In this document: positions 17,576-26,642 of the stretch, piece after piece
Layout: every line of letters starts with the position of its first letter
How positions within the stretch are numbered: position 1 is the stretch's first letter
From: Lachnospiraceae bacterium
GTDB lineage: Bacteria; Bacillota; Clostridia; Lachnospirales; Lachnospiraceae
Direction of reading: 5' to 3'
Length of the DNA stretch: 64,000 nucleotides
NCBI GenBank assembly: GCA_015056735.1
Contig: SVFT01000006.1
Span: 1 to 64,000 of the forward strand
Notes under the pieces: generated by a model
The model's input: the letters and a program-made list of their open reading frames with translations, nothing else
What the model was told of the DNA's origin: nothing
Database searches by the model: none
Position numbers and translations under genes: made by a program

Positions 17576-18376
17576 ATGCAGTATAACTATCATACGCACA
17601 GCAGGATGTGCGGACATGCTGTGGGAGAGCTTGAAGAGTATGTTAAAGAGGCGATCTCACAGGGATTTACAGAGCTCGGATTTTCGGAACACATTCCGTA
17701 TCCGGGCGATGCTTTTTTGAACAATGGAGATATTCGCGAGAGGATGCCTTTTGCGGACTGGCCGGAATATATCGATACCTGCAATGCACTAAAGGAAAAG
17801 TATAAAGGCAGGATCAGCATTCTGACCGGTTTTGAGGTGGAGTATACGGATCTGTATGCTTCCTATTATGAGAGAGTCCGTGCATCGAAAGATGTCGATT
17901 ACATGATCCTCGGTCAGCATTTTGCGGCTGCGGAGCCAGGCAGATATACCAACTGCTTCCATACCATGTACAGCACGGAAGACTACATCTATTATGCAAA
18001 AGCGTGCCTCGCAGGAATGGAGACGGGTATGTTCTCTTATCTGGCACATCCGGACCTTTTTCTCCGCAACGACCTTGGGATAGACGATAACGTGCAGCGC
18101 GCGACAGATATGATCATCAATGCTGCGGTCAAGAATGATTACATCCTCGAAGTGAATGCAAACGGTTTCAGGCGTGCGATCTTTCAGTTTAAAGAGGGAG
18201 AGCGTCTGCCGTACCCGACCGACTATTTCTGGGATCAGGTCACAGGAACCGGCATTCGCGTCATGATCGGTTCGGACTGCCATAAGCCGGCTTTTGTAAA
18301 CGACGGCGCAGTTGCATCCGCGGAGGCATTTGCGGCAGACAAAAAACTGCATGTAATCGACCGCCTGCCCGTCTGA
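17576..18376 (+). CDS. PHP-domain phosphatase, histidinol-phosphatase (HisK) like
   Basis: This 266-residue PHP metallophosphoesterase starts with the metal motif YNYHTHSRMCGHA, continues with GFSEHIPYP, EVEYTD, LGQHF, YLAHPDLF, LEVNANGF and ends with MIGSDCHKP, matching the metal-ligand set of HisK-type histidinol phosphatases. A histidine-biosynthesis role would need other his genes, and none are near. The gene begins 30 bp after the decarboxylase, so it could also dephosphorylate a product or precursor of the dlt-like pathway. No strong ribosome binding site precedes ATG 17576 (AAGTAACAGGAATC only). Confidence 0.8.
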   Translation: MQYNYHTHSRMCGHAVGELEEYVKEAISQGFTELGFSEHIPYPGDAFLNNGDIRERMPFADWPEYIDTCNALKEKYKGRISILTGFEVEYTDLYASYYERVRASKDVDYMILGQHFAAAEPGRYTNCFHTMYSTEDYIYYAKACLAGMETGMFSYLAHPDLFLRNDLGIDDNVQRATDMIINAAVKNDYILEVNANGFRRAIFQFKEGERLPYPTDYFWDQVTGTGIRVMIGSDCHKPAFVNDGAVASAEAFAADKKLHVIDRLPV

Positions 18377-18391
18377 AATGTCAGAAAAATA

Positions 18392-18420
18392 TTGAGAATA
18401 GCACAAAATGATGATAGAAT
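18392..18420 (+). promoter_or_regulatory. sigma-A-type promoter for the PilZ gene
   Basis: TTGAGA (18392-18397), 17 nt, TAGAAT (18415-18420), about 48 bp upstream of ATG 18469. Confidence 0.65.
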
Positions 18421-18468
18421 AGGTTTACCGAATCATGACGGATCAAATTGTGAAGCAGGAGAGAAACC

Positions 18469-19083
18469 ATGAAGCTATCGGAAGTAAAGACAGGTACACC
18501 GGTTAGGATCACAGCATTTACCGGAGAAGAGCAGATCGCTGAGATCTGGGGCAAGATCCGCAAGAGCGGCGACAAGATGAGCCAGATCGATATTTACTAT
18601 TACGGCGGCAAGAGCATTAATCTGACAGAAAGCATCTATACGCTGAAAGCGACGGTTTTTGATAACGGTGAGCATGAACTTGAGATGGATAATTCCAAGA
18701 TCAGGGACATTGATAATCTCGACGGTACGCTTCTTGAAAAAAGAGAAACTTTCCGAATTTATATTTCCAAAGTTGTTGAGCTTACTGCGGATGACCTGGA
18801 GACAGCAGCACTTCTTGTGGATTTGAGTGAAGGCGGTTTCCGTCTGGCGATGCGGGGAGATCTCTCAAAGGATACAAGCGTGACGATCCATGTGGAAGAT
18901 GAGTCATTTGACTTTTCCGTAAGCGGGACGATCGTTTGGGTAAAACATTTCGATGACGCGAAATCCATCTGCGGCTGCAAGATCGCGGAGGGCGAGGATG
19001 TCTCGAGTGTTATGGAATACATTAAGTACAAGCAGCAGGCACTGTTTGACGAGATCCAGCAGAATATTCAGGAGAATAAGTAA
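18469..19083 (+). CDS. PilZ domain cyclic-di-GMP-binding protein (YcgR/FlgZ-like)
   Basis: This 204-residue protein has an N-terminal beta-rich YcgR_2-like domain (about 1-90) and a C-terminal PilZ domain. The c-di-GMP ligands are visible: RETFR (the RxxxR motif, about 89-93) and DLSEGG (the D-x-S-x-x-G motif, about 117-122). It probably slows or steers the flagellar motor or another envelope machine when c-di-GMP rises. GGAGAG precedes ATG 18469. It stands as a single-gene unit between its own promoter and a terminator. With the chemoreceptor upstream it supports a motile cell. Confidence 0.88.
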   Translation: MKLSEVKTGTPVRITAFTGEEQIAEIWGKIRKSGDKMSQIDIYYYGGKSINLTESIYTLKATVFDNGEHELEMDNSKIRDIDNLDGTLLEKRETFRIYISKVVELTADDLETAALLVDLSEGGFRLAMRGDLSKDTSVTIHVEDESFDFSVSGTIVWVKHFDDAKSICGCKIAEGEDVSSVMEYIKYKQQALFDEIQQNIQENK

Positions 19084-19098
19084 AAGTGAACGAAAGTG

Positions 19099-19130
19099 CG
19101 CGTCATCCGATAGCGGATGGCGCGATTTTT
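19099..19130 (+). terminator. intrinsic terminator after the PilZ gene
   Basis: CGCGTCATCCG pairs with CGGATGGCGCG across an ATAG loop (one T-G pair), followed by A and five T. Confidence 0.88.
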
Positions 19131-19193
19131 GGTTTTGGGCGATGCCGATCATAAGAGTTATCCTGTGACTGCAGGATAGAAAGCGAGGAGTAC

Positions 19194-19622
19194 ATGGACG
19201 AGAGTAAAGAACTGCGTGAAGCATATGACTTGATGCAGAAAGAGGGATATTCACTTGTATTGAAAAAAGAAGATGATCTGATCACCGGACATGAGCGTGG
19301 GATCAGGATGCTTCTGATGATCCTGCAGATCGGAAATGACTATTCCGGATATGTTGCGGCGGACAAAGTGATCGGAAAAGGCGCAGCTTTTCTCTATATT
19401 CTGCTGAAGATCAAAGAGATCCATGCAAACGTGATCAGCGAGCCGGCTCTTGCGACCCTTAAAGACAAAGGTGTGAAGGTGTTTTATGAAGAGCTTGTTC
19501 CGATGATCCGCAACCGCGATAATACGGGGTTCTGTCCGATGGAGCAGGCTGTTTTGGATGAGACGGATCCGCAGGCGGCTTTTAGAAAACTTTTAGAGAA
19601 GACGAGGTCTTTTCACAATTGA
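19194..19622 (+). CDS. DUF1893 family protein (TM1506-like)
   Basis: This 142-residue protein matches the DUF1893 pattern: a short strand YSLVLKKEDDLITGHERGI, then VAADKVIGKGAAFLYILLKI (about 57-76), VISEPALATLKDKGVKV, and NRDNTGFCPMEQAVLDETDP. The family has a cytidine-deaminase-like fold in the TM1506 structure, but no reaction is established. ATG 19194 follows GCGAGGAG. A small hairpin (TATCCTG/CAGGATA, 19159-19178) lies just upstream of the ribosome binding site and could affect translation. It sits between the PilZ gene and ftsH without an obvious functional link. Confidence 0.82.
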   Translation: MDESKELREAYDLMQKEGYSLVLKKEDDLITGHERGIRMLLMILQIGNDYSGYVAADKVIGKGAAFLYILLKIKEIHANVISEPALATLKDKGVKVFYEELVPMIRNRDNTGFCPMEQAVLDETDPQAAFRKLLEKTRSFHN

Positions 19623-19626
19623 TTTA

Positions 19627-19655
19627 TTGATTTTGAAAAACCTGCTTTCTATAAT
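19627..19655 (+). promoter_or_regulatory. sigma-A-type promoter for ftsH
   Basis: TTGATT (19627-19632), 17 nt, a perfect TATAAT (19650-19655), 36 bp ahead of ATG 19692. Confidence 0.75.
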
Positions 19656-19691
19656 GGAGAAGTGGGCAAAACCCAATAAGTGAGGAGATAC

Positions 19692-21761
19692 ATGGAAAAC
19701 GGAAATAACAACAGAAACTCCGGAAATAACGGGACCGGCGGGAACGGCAATCAGAACCCGCGCAAGCAGAGTCTGTTCCTTCTTTTGCTTGCCGCACTGA
19801 TCACTCTCCTGTGCATGAGCTACTTCATGAAAGCCATGAACCGCGCGACCAATCGGGAGATACCTTACAACGAATTCATCAAGATGGTGGAGGATGATCA
19901 GGTTCAGAGCGTTGAGATCGAGAATGACAGGATCAATATCACGCCTGTTCAGCCGGAAGCGCAGTCGACCGGCAGTTTTCTGTATCAGACACCTGTGATC
20001 ACATATTATACAGGAAAGGTGGAGACGGACGATTCACTGACGCAAAGGCTTTTAAAGCACAATGTGGAGATCGTCGGTGATATTCCGGACAACTCCAGCT
20101 TCCTTTTGTCGATCCTGTTAACGTATATCCTGCCGATCGCACTTTGCTGGATCCTGCTTAGCTTTCTTTTCAGGAAGATGTCCGGCGGCGGGCCGATGGG
20201 TGTCGGTAAGAATACGGCTAAGGTTTACGTGCAGCGTGAGACCGGCGTGACATTCAAGGATGTTGCGGGTGAAGATGAAGCGATGGAATCCTTGCAGGAA
20301 GTGGTTGATTTCCTGCATAATCCCGGAAAATACAGCAAGATCGGTGCAAGACTTCCTAAGGGTGCACTCCTTGTCGGACCGCCCGGAACAGGTAAGACAC
20401 TGCTTGCGAAAGCGGTTGCCGGAGAAGCGCATGTACCGTTCTTCTCTCTGACCGGTTCCGATTTTATCGAGCTGTATGTGGGCGTCGGCGCATCTCGTGT
20501 CCGTGACCTGTTTAAAGAAGCAAACAAGAATGCACCGTGCATTATCTTTATCGATGAGATCGATGCGATCGGCCGAAGCCGTGACTCCAAATACGGCGGT
20601 GGCAACGAAGAGCGTGAGCAGACGCTGAATCAGCTGCTTTCCGAGATGGACGGTTTTGATACATCCAAGGGTATTCTGATCCTTGGTGCGACGAACAGAC
20701 CTGAGATCCTTGACAAGGCACTGCTTCGTCCGGGACGGTTTGACAGACGGATCATCGTGGATAAGCCGGATCTGAAAGGGCGTACGGAGATCCTGAAGGT
20801 TCATGCCAAGGACGTTTTGATGGATGATACGGTGGATCTTGATGCGATCGCGCTTGCAACGAGCGGCGCGGTTGGATCCGACCTTGCCAATATGATCAAT
20901 GAGGCAGCGATCAATGCGGTTAAGGAAGGCCGTGAGAGCGTGTGCCAGAAAGACCTTTTCAACGCGGTTGAAGTGGTCCTTGTCGGAAAAGAGAAAAAAG
21001 ACCGTATCATGAGCCAGAAGGAACGTAAAATCGTCTCCTATCATGAAGTCGGTCATGCCCTGATCAGCGCACTGCAGAAGAATTCCGAACCCGTGCAGAA
21101 GATCACGATCGTCCCGAGGACGATGGGTGCACTCGGTTACGTCATGCAGGTACCGGAAGAGGAGAAATATCTCAATTCGCAGGCAGAACTGCAGGATCTT
21201 CTTGTCAGCCTTCTCGGCGGACGCGCTGCCGAAGAGATCATGTTTGATACCGTAACGACCGGCGCCGCCAATGATATCGAGAAGGCGACCGGCATTGCGA
21301 GAAGCATGGTCACCCAGTACGGCATGAGCGAGAAGTTCGGTCTGATCAGCCTTGAGTCTGTTGAAAGCAAATACCTTGAAGGAAGAACAGTCCTGAATTG
21401 CAGTGACGGTACGGCATCTCAGATCGATGCGGAAGTAATGAGGATCCTGAAGGAGAGCTACGAAGAAGCAAAGCGCCTCCTCAACGAAAACCGCGAAGCG
21501 ATGGATAAGCTTGCTGAATTCCTGATTCAGAAAGAGACCATTACCGGCAAAGAGTTCATGCGGATCTACCGTGAGATCAAGGGGATCCCGGAACCGGAAG
21601 AGAAGCCGGAGGAGGCTGCCGAACCGAAGCCGGAGGAGAAGCCGGAAGAGACGGCTGAACCGAAGCAGGAGGAGAAGCCGGAAGAAGCGTTTGAACCGAA
21701 ACAGGAAGAGAAGCCGGAAGAAGCGGCTGAACCGAAGCCGGAAGAACAGCCTGAAGAATAA
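19692..21761 (+). CDS. ftsH: ATP-dependent zinc metalloprotease FtsH with acidic repeat tail
   Basis: This 689-residue membrane-anchored AAA protease degrades damaged membrane and regulatory proteins. It has an Asn/Gly-rich N-terminus, TM1 (about 28-48), an extracellular domain (about 56-135), TM2 (about 138-160), Walker A GPPGTGKT (229-236), Walker [12 protein letters not shown], the SRH region with the RPGRFDR Arg fingers, and the zinc site HEVGH (451-455). The final 55 residues are an unusual Glu/Pro/Lys tail of four 12-residue repeats. A GTG 12 nt upstream is in frame, but GAGGAGA sits between it and ATG 19692, which is taken as the start. It has its own promoter and terminator. Confidence 0.96.
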   Translation: MENGNNNRNSGNNGTGGNGNQNPRKQSLFLLLLAALITLLCMSYFMKAMNRATNREIPYNEFIKMVEDDQVQSVEIENDRINITPVQPEAQSTGSFLYQTPVITYYTGKVETDDSLTQRLLKHNVEIVGDIPDNSSFLLSILLTYILPIALCWILLSFLFRKMSGGGPMGVGKNTAKVYVQRETGVTFKDVAGEDEAMESLQEVVDFLHNPGKYSKIGARLPKGALLVGPPGTGKTLLAKAVAGEAHVPFFSLTGSDFIELYVGVGASRVRDLFKEANKNAPCIIFIDEIDAIGRSRDSKYGGGNEEREQTLNQLLSEMDGFDTSKGILILGATNRPEILDKALLRPGRFDRRIIVDKPDLKGRTEILKVHAKDVLMDDTVDLDAIALATSGAVGSDLANMINEAAINAVKEGRESVCQKDLFNAVEVVLVGKEKKDRIMSQKERKIVSYHEVGHALISALQKNSEPVQKITIVPRTMGALGYVMQVPEEEKYLNSQAELQDLLVSLLGGRAAEEIMFDTVTTGAANDIEKATGIARSMVTQYGMSEKFGLISLESVESKYLEGRTVLNCSDGTASQIDAEVMRILKESYEEAKRLLNENREAMDKLAEFLIQKETITGKEFMRIYREIKGIPEPEEKPEEAAEPKPEEKPEETAEPKQEEKPEEAFEPKQEEKPEEAAEPKPEEQPEE
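21603..21758 (+). repeat. four 36-bp tandem repeats in the 3' end of ftsH
   Basis: Units begin at 21603, 21639, 21675 and 21711, with a partial unit at 21747. Each encodes a 12-residue block of the form KPEExxEPKxEE. Whole 12-codon units can be gained or lost without shifting frame, so copy number may vary between strains. Confidence 0.88.
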
Positions 21762-21768
21762 AAAAGAT

Positions 21769-21804
21769 AACTGCTGCACCCGCTATACTGTGCAGCAGTT
21801 TTTT
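21769..21804 (+). terminator. intrinsic terminator after ftsH
   Basis: AACTGCTGCAC pairs perfectly with GTGCAGCAGTT (11 bp) over a 10-nt loop, ending in six T. Confidence 0.93.
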
Positions 21805-21857
21805 CGTATATAATGAGAAGTATACAAGTGCTTCGAATGCAGCGCTTTGGAGTGTCT

Positions 21858-23732
21858 ATGTTTAACTTTGAAGAGGAACTGAAAAAACTCCCGAATAAAC
21901 CCGGTGTGTATATTATGCATGATGCAGCGGATGCGATCCTGTATGTGGGGAAGGCGGTCAACCTTCATAATCGCGTGCGCTCATATTTTCGTGCAAATAT
22001 CGGCCGAGGGCCGCAGATCGATAAGATGGTCGCACTCATCGATCACTTTGAGTACATTGTAACGGATTCGGAGCTCGAAGCGCTTGTTCTTGAGAACAAT
22101 CTGATCAAAGAGCACAGACCGAAATACAACACACTGCTTAAGGATGACAAAACGTATCCCTATATCAAAGTGACGCTTGGAGAAGCATATCCGAGGATCG
22201 CGTTCTCAAGGGAGATGAAAAAGGACCGGTCGCGATATTTCGGCCCGTATACGAGCGCTGCATCGGTAAAGGACACGATCGAACTGATCAATAAGCTGTA
22301 TCGCCTGCGCACATGCAATAAAAAGTTTCCGCGCGACTTCGGAGCAGACAGACCGTGCCTGAATCATCATATCGGGCAGTGTACGGCGCCGTGCACCGGA
22401 AATGGTTCGGAAGAAGAATATGCGGGCCGTGTTGAGCAGGCACTGCGTTTTCTGAACGGTGACTATGCGCCGATCATCCGGGATCTGACAGATAAGATGA
22501 ATGAAGCATCTGAGCGTATGGATTACGAAGAGGCGATCCGTTATCGCGATCTTCTGGCGAGCGTCAATCAGGTGGCACAAAAGCAGAAGATCACGGATGC
22601 TGACGGTGAGGACAAGGATATCATTGCACTTTATAAGGCGGATGATGACGCTGTCGTGCAGGCTTTTTTTGTCAGAGGCGGGCGCATGATCGGGCGGGAA
22701 CACTTCTATATGACACATGTGTCAGACTTGGAGAAACCGGAGATCCTGGATGGATTTGTCAAACAGTTTTATTCCGGAACACCTTTTATCCCGAGGGAAC
22801 TGATCCTGCAGTATGAGCCGGCCGATCTGGCACTCATCGAAGAGTGGCTCACCAAAAAGCGGGGCAGCAGAATGTATATCCGCGTACCGAAGATCGGAGA
22901 TAAAGAAAAACTGGTTGAGCTTGCTGCGCAAAACGCAAAGCTTGTTCTGGAACGCGATAAAGAGCGCATCAAGCGGGAGGAAGGAAGGACGATCGGTGCG
23001 GTCAAAGAGATCGCATCACTTCTTGGGATGCCGCAGCTGTCCAGAATGGAAGCGTTTGATATCTCGAATATCAGTGGTTTTGCCAATGTCGGGTCGATGG
23101 TTGTTTTTGAAAAAGGAAAACCGAAGCGGAGCGACTATCGCAAATTCCGAATTAAGTCCGTGACGGGACCGGATGACTATGCGTGCATGCGTGAGGTGCT
23201 GACAAGGCGTTTTGTCCACGGAATGGAAGAAAAGGATTTGCTTGCCGAACGTGATCTGGAAGAGAGCTATGGAAAGTTTTCCAAGTTTCCGGATCTGATC
23301 CTGATGGACGGCGGTAAGGGGCAGGTCAATATTGCGTTGCAGGTGCTTGAAGAACTTGGCTTGTCCATTCCGGTCTGCGGTATGGTCAAGGATGATGACC
23401 ACCGTACGCGGGGGCTCTATTTTCACAACGAAGAGATCGGCATCCCGCATACTTCAGAGGGCTTCAAACTGATCACACGTATCCAGGACGAGGCACACCG
23501 CTTTGCGATCGAGTACCATAGATCGCTCCGCTCAAAGAGCCAGGTGAAGAGCGTATTGGATGAGATCCCGGGCGTCGGACCGGCTAGAAGACGCGCGCTG
23601 ATGAAGCATTTTAATTCGATCGAAGAGATCCGGGAGGCAGACGTGGATGAACTGTCTGCGGTACCTGAGATCAATGCTCGTGCTGCGGAAGAGATCTATC
23701 GCTTCTTCCATGGCGCAAATTGCGACGAGTAA
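21858..23732 (+). CDS. uvrC: UvrABC system excinuclease subunit C
   Basis: This 624-residue protein makes both incisions in nucleotide excision repair. It has the GIY-YIG nuclease domain (KPGVYIMHD and [18 protein letters not shown], about 12-45), the Cys pair [13 protein letters not shown], a UVR helix pair (about 195-230), the RNase H-like endonuclease region ([25 protein letters not shown]) and C-terminal HhH motifs ([18 protein letters not shown]). The open frame extends 15 codons upstream, but TTGGAG spaced 6-7 nt from ATG 21858 marks the start at MFNFEEEL. It follows the ftsH terminator and overlaps the hprK promoter at its 3' end. Confidence 0.95.
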   Translation: MFNFEEELKKLPNKPGVYIMHDAADAILYVGKAVNLHNRVRSYFRANIGRGPQIDKMVALIDHFEYIVTDSELEALVLENNLIKEHRPKYNTLLKDDKTYPYIKVTLGEAYPRIAFSREMKKDRSRYFGPYTSAASVKDTIELINKLYRLRTCNKKFPRDFGADRPCLNHHIGQCTAPCTGNGSEEEYAGRVEQALRFLNGDYAPIIRDLTDKMNEASERMDYEEAIRYRDLLASVNQVAQKQKITDADGEDKDIIALYKADDDAVVQAFFVRGGRMIGREHFYMTHVSDLEKPEILDGFVKQFYSGTPFIPRELILQYEPADLALIEEWLTKKRGSRMYIRVPKIGDKEKLVELAAQNAKLVLERDKERIKREEGRTIGAVKEIASLLGMPQLSRMEAFDISNISGFANVGSMVVFEKGKPKRSDYRKFRIKSVTGPDDYACMREVLTRRFVHGMEEKDLLAERDLEESYGKFSKFPDLILMDGGKGQVNIALQVLEELGLSIPVCGMVKDDDHRTRGLYFHNEEIGIPHTSEGFKLITRIQDEAHRFAIEYHRSLRSKSQVKSVLDEIPGVGPARRRALMKHFNSIEEIREADVDELSAVPEINARAAEEIYRFFHGANCDE

Positions 23733-23748
23733 CTATCTATGATAGAAT
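23720..23748 (+). promoter_or_regulatory. promoter for hprK inside the end of uvrC
   Basis: TTGCGA (23720-23725), 17 nt, TAGAAT (23743-23748). The -35 box lies in the last codons of uvrC, so hprK can be transcribed both alone and by read-through. Confidence 0.6.
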
Positions 23749-23800
23749 AAACGTGAATTTTGGTGCGTTTGGCAAGAACAAAATATGGAGGAGAGATTTC

Positions 23801-24739
23801 ATGGCAACTGTAAAACTGTCCAAAGTAATCGAAAAAATGAAATTGGAAATCCGTACGCCTGATGTGGATATCTCAAAGATCAAGATCACGCAGCCGGATA
23901 TCAACAGGCCTGCGATCCAGATGACAGGATATTTTGAGCATTTTGAAGAATCACGTATCCAGATCATCGGTTTCGTGGAATACAGTTATATGGCAAGCCT
24001 CGATAAGAAGAGCAGGAAGAAGGTTTATGATGATTTCCTGACATACAATATCCCGGCGATCGTCTACTGCCGTGAGCTTGAGCCTGATCCGATGATGATC
24101 GAGATGGCGACTAAGCATAATGTACCTGTCTTTGTCTCCAAGAAATCGACATCCTCATTTATGGCAGAGATCATCCGCTGGCTGAATGTGCAGCTTGCAC
24201 CCTGCATCTCCGTGCATGGTGTTTTGATGGATGTTTACGGTGAAGGCGTGCTGATCACGGGTGAGAGCGGCATCGGTAAATCCGAGGCGGCGCTTGAACT
24301 GATCAAGCGTGGTCACCGTCTTGTGACAGACGACGTAGTTGAGCTTCGAAAAGTCAGCGATGAGACGATCATCGGCTCGGCGCCGGATGTGACGAAGAAT
24401 TTTATCGAGCTTCGCGGTATCGGCATTGTTGATGTAAAGGCATTGTTCGGTGCATCAAGTGTGCGCGATACACAGAGCGTGGATCTTGTCATCAGACTTG
24501 AAGAGTGGGACAAGGATAAGGAATATGACCGCCTTGGCCTGCAGGAAGAGTATACAGAGTATCTTGGCAACAAGATCGTATGCCATAACATTCCGATCCG
24601 CCCCGGCCGTAATCTCGCTGTGATCTGTGAGTCGGCGGCTGTTAACCATCGTCAGAAGAAGATGGGGTACAATGCGGCGAAGGAGCTTTACGCACGTGTG
24701 CAGAATTCGCTTGCTAACCGTAAGAATGAAGAGGACTGA
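23801..24739 (+). CDS. hprK: HPr kinase/phosphorylase
   Basis: This 312-residue bifunctional enzyme phosphorylates and dephosphorylates Ser46 of HPr/Crh, the central switch of carbon catabolite repression in Firmicutes. The N-terminal MurF-like domain (about 1-130) is followed by the Walker A GESGIGKSEAALELIKRGH (about 152-170) and the HprK signature LRGIGIVDVKALFGA (about 202-216) with SVRDTQ. GGAGGAGA directly before ATG 23801 fixes the start; upstream in-frame codons run into the promoter. A Crh-type target is encoded five genes downstream in the same block. Confidence 0.95.
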   Translation: MATVKLSKVIEKMKLEIRTPDVDISKIKITQPDINRPAIQMTGYFEHFEESRIQIIGFVEYSYMASLDKKSRKKVYDDFLTYNIPAIVYCRELEPDPMMIEMATKHNVPVFVSKKSTSSFMAEIIRWLNVQLAPCISVHGVLMDVYGEGVLITGESGIGKSEAALELIKRGHRLVTDDVVELRKVSDETIIGSAPDVTKNFIELRGIGIVDVKALFGASSVRDTQSVDLVIRLEEWDKDKEYDRLGLQEEYTEYLGNKIVCHNIPIRPGRNLAVICESAAVNHRQKKMGYNAAKELYARVQNSLANRKNEED

Positions 24740-24782
24740 TCGGCTTTAAAACAGATCAATAATTCATAAGAGGAAACAGAAT

Positions 24783-25730
24783 ATGGAAAAAAGAGTGATA
24801 GGTGTGGATATTGGCGGTACGACCGTAAAGCTCGGTCTATTTGATGCTGCCGGTAATATCCTGGAAAAATGGGAGATCCCGACCAGAACAGAGAACGGCG
24901 GGGAGAAGATCCTGCCCGATATTGCAGATGCGATCGCGGCAAAGCTCGCGGAAAACGGCGTTGCAAAGACGGATGTGATCGGGATCGGCGTAGGGGCCCC
25001 CGGTCCGATTGACGATGAGGGCGTGGTACACGCAGCGGTCAACTTAGGATGGGGAACCTTTAATATCAATGAGACGTTGCAGGGCCTTACCGGGATCGCA
25101 ACGGTGTCCGGCAATGATGCCAATGTAGCTGCCCTTGGCGAGATGTGGAAGGGCGGCGGAAAGGGCTATCGTAATCTTGTTGTCGTGACGCTTGGAACAG
25201 GTGTCGGCGGCGGCATCATCGTAAATGGACAGATGCTGACCGGATGTCTGGGTGCAGCGGGCGAGATCGGTCATATTCATATCGAGGATCACGAGACAGC
25301 AGTCTGCGGCTGCGGTAACAGCGGCTGTCTGGAACAGTATGCATCCGCGACCGGTATCACGCGTCTGGGCAGGCTGATGCTTGAAAAAACGAGTGAGCCT
25401 TCCGTCCTTCGTGACGGCGAAGTGTCTGCAAAGGCCGTTTTTGATGCAGTGAAGGCGGGCGATGCGGTTGCGATCAGGATCGCGGAACAATTCGGAGATT
25501 ACCTGGGGAAAGGCCTTGCGGCCGTGGGCAGTGTACTGAATCCGGAGGTTTTCGTGGTCGGCGGCGGCGTGTCCAAGGCAGGAACTGTTTTGTTTGATTA
25601 TATTGAGAAAAACTATCGGAAATACGTTTTCCACGGAAGCAGGGAGGCAAAATTTGTCCTTGCGACGCTCGGTAATGATGCCGGGATCGTCGGCGCTGCA
25701 AAGCTCGTGTTGGACAAAAACGAGGCATAA
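24783..25730 (+). CDS. glcK: ROK family glucokinase
   Basis: This 315-residue cytoplasmic sugar kinase would phosphorylate glucose at O6. The phosphate loop is GVDIGGTTVKLGLFD (8-22), the substrate region GVGAPGPID, then LGWG and SGNDANVAALGE, and the ROK zinc motif CGCGNSGCLEQYASA (about 177-191). It lacks the N-terminal HTH of ROK repressors. It ends at the base before murB begins, so the two are translationally linked. Placement next to hprK fits sugar-responsive control. Confidence 0.9.
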   Translation: MEKRVIGVDIGGTTVKLGLFDAAGNILEKWEIPTRTENGGEKILPDIADAIAAKLAENGVAKTDVIGIGVGAPGPIDDEGVVHAAVNLGWGTFNINETLQGLTGIATVSGNDANVAALGEMWKGGGKGYRNLVVVTLGTGVGGGIIVNGQMLTGCLGAAGEIGHIHIEDHETAVCGCGNSGCLEQYASATGITRLGRLMLEKTSEPSVLRDGEVSAKAVFDAVKAGDAVAIRIAEQFGDYLGKGLAAVGSVLNPEVFVVGGGVSKAGTVLFDYIEKNYRKYVFHGSREAKFVLATLGNDAGIVGAAKLVLDKNEA

Positions 25731-26642
25731 ATGATAAATCATGATCTGACGAACTATCTTTCGGAGAATTTCTCCGAAAGAGTTCTTTTTAATGAGCCAA
25801 TGGACAGACATACAAGCTTTCGGACCGGTGGACCGGCAGCCTGCTTTGTATCGGTCTGCGCGGAAGAAGAGCTTGCTGATCTTTTAAAAAGATGCAGGAA
25901 AGCCGGCCAGCGCTACTTTGTCATGGGCAACGGAAGTAATGTGCTTGTGGGCGATCAGGGGTATGACGGACTCATCATTCACCTTGGTACCGGATTTGAA
26001 AATGCAGAGGTGGACGGTACTGTGATCCGTGCGGGTGCCGGCATCCTTCTGTCCAGACTTGCAGCTGAGGCAATGCGTCATGGCCTGACGGGGCTCGAAT
26101 TTGCAAGCGGCATTCCGGGCTCGCTTGGCGGCGGCGTTTTCATGAATGCGGGCGCTTACGGCGGAGAGATGAAGCAGGTCGTAACAAGCGTTCGCATGGT
26201 GGCTCCTGACGGAACGTTCAGGGAGCTTTCTGGTGATGAGATGGCTTTTGGCTATCGTACGAGTCTTTTGAAGCAAAAACCGTACGTGGTTACATCTGTT
26301 ACGATGAAACTGCAGGCGGGTGATGCTGATACGATCCGCACGACGATGGATGACCTTGCCGCGCGCAGGCGCGAGAAGCAGCCGGTAGAATTCCCGAGCG
26401 CGGGAAGTACGTTTAAAAGGCCGGAGGGATATTTTGCCGGTAAGCTGATCCAGGATGCGGGTCTTCGCGGGTTTTCCGTCGGCGGTGCCGAGGTATCGGA
26501 GAAGCACTGTGGTTTTGTGATCAATAAGGGAAATGCGACGTCGAAGGATGTTGCAGATCTGATCGAGACCGTGCAGAAACGGGTAAAAGAAAAGTTTGAC
26601 GTGACACTTGAGCCTGAAGTGATCATGCTGGGGGAATTTTAA
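25731..26642 (+). CDS. murB: UDP-N-acetylenolpyruvoylglucosamine reductase
   Basis: This 303-residue FAD enzyme reduces UDP-GlcNAc-enolpyruvate to UDP-MurNAc with NADPH, the second committed step of peptidoglycan synthesis. FAD-binding motifs are MGNGSNVLVGDQGYDG and FASGIPGSLGGGVFMNAGAY (about 123-142). The catalytic Ser lies in PSAGSTFKRP, and the C-terminal Glu in TLEPEVIMLGEF. The short type IIb form lacks the extra domain of E. coli MurB. The stop overlaps the rapZ start. Confidence 0.95.
   Translation: MINHDLTNYLSENFSERVLFNEPMDRHTSFRTGGPAACFVSVCAEEELADLLKRCRKAGQRYFVMGNGSNVLVGDQGYDGLIIHLGTGFENAEVDGTVIRAGAGILLSRLAAEAMRHGLTGLEFASGIPGSLGGGVFMNAGAYGGEMKQVVTSVRMVAPDGTFRELSGDEMAFGYRTSLLKQKPYVVTSVTMKLQAGDADTIRTTMDDLAARRREKQPVEFPSAGSTFKRPEGYFAGKLIQDAGLRGFSVGGAEVSEKHCGFVINKGNATSKDVADLIETVQKRVKEKFDVTLEPEVIMLGEF

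Noticed and set aside
17576-18376. Histidine biosynthesis locus
   Set aside because: Only one PHP phosphatase is present, with no hisABCDFGHI genes in the window.
20118-21779. Long minus-strand open frame (553 codons) opposite ftsH
   Set aside because: It is the mirror of a highly conserved AAA protease, is rich in Arg, Leu, Phe and His as typical of antisense frames, and has no ribosome binding site.
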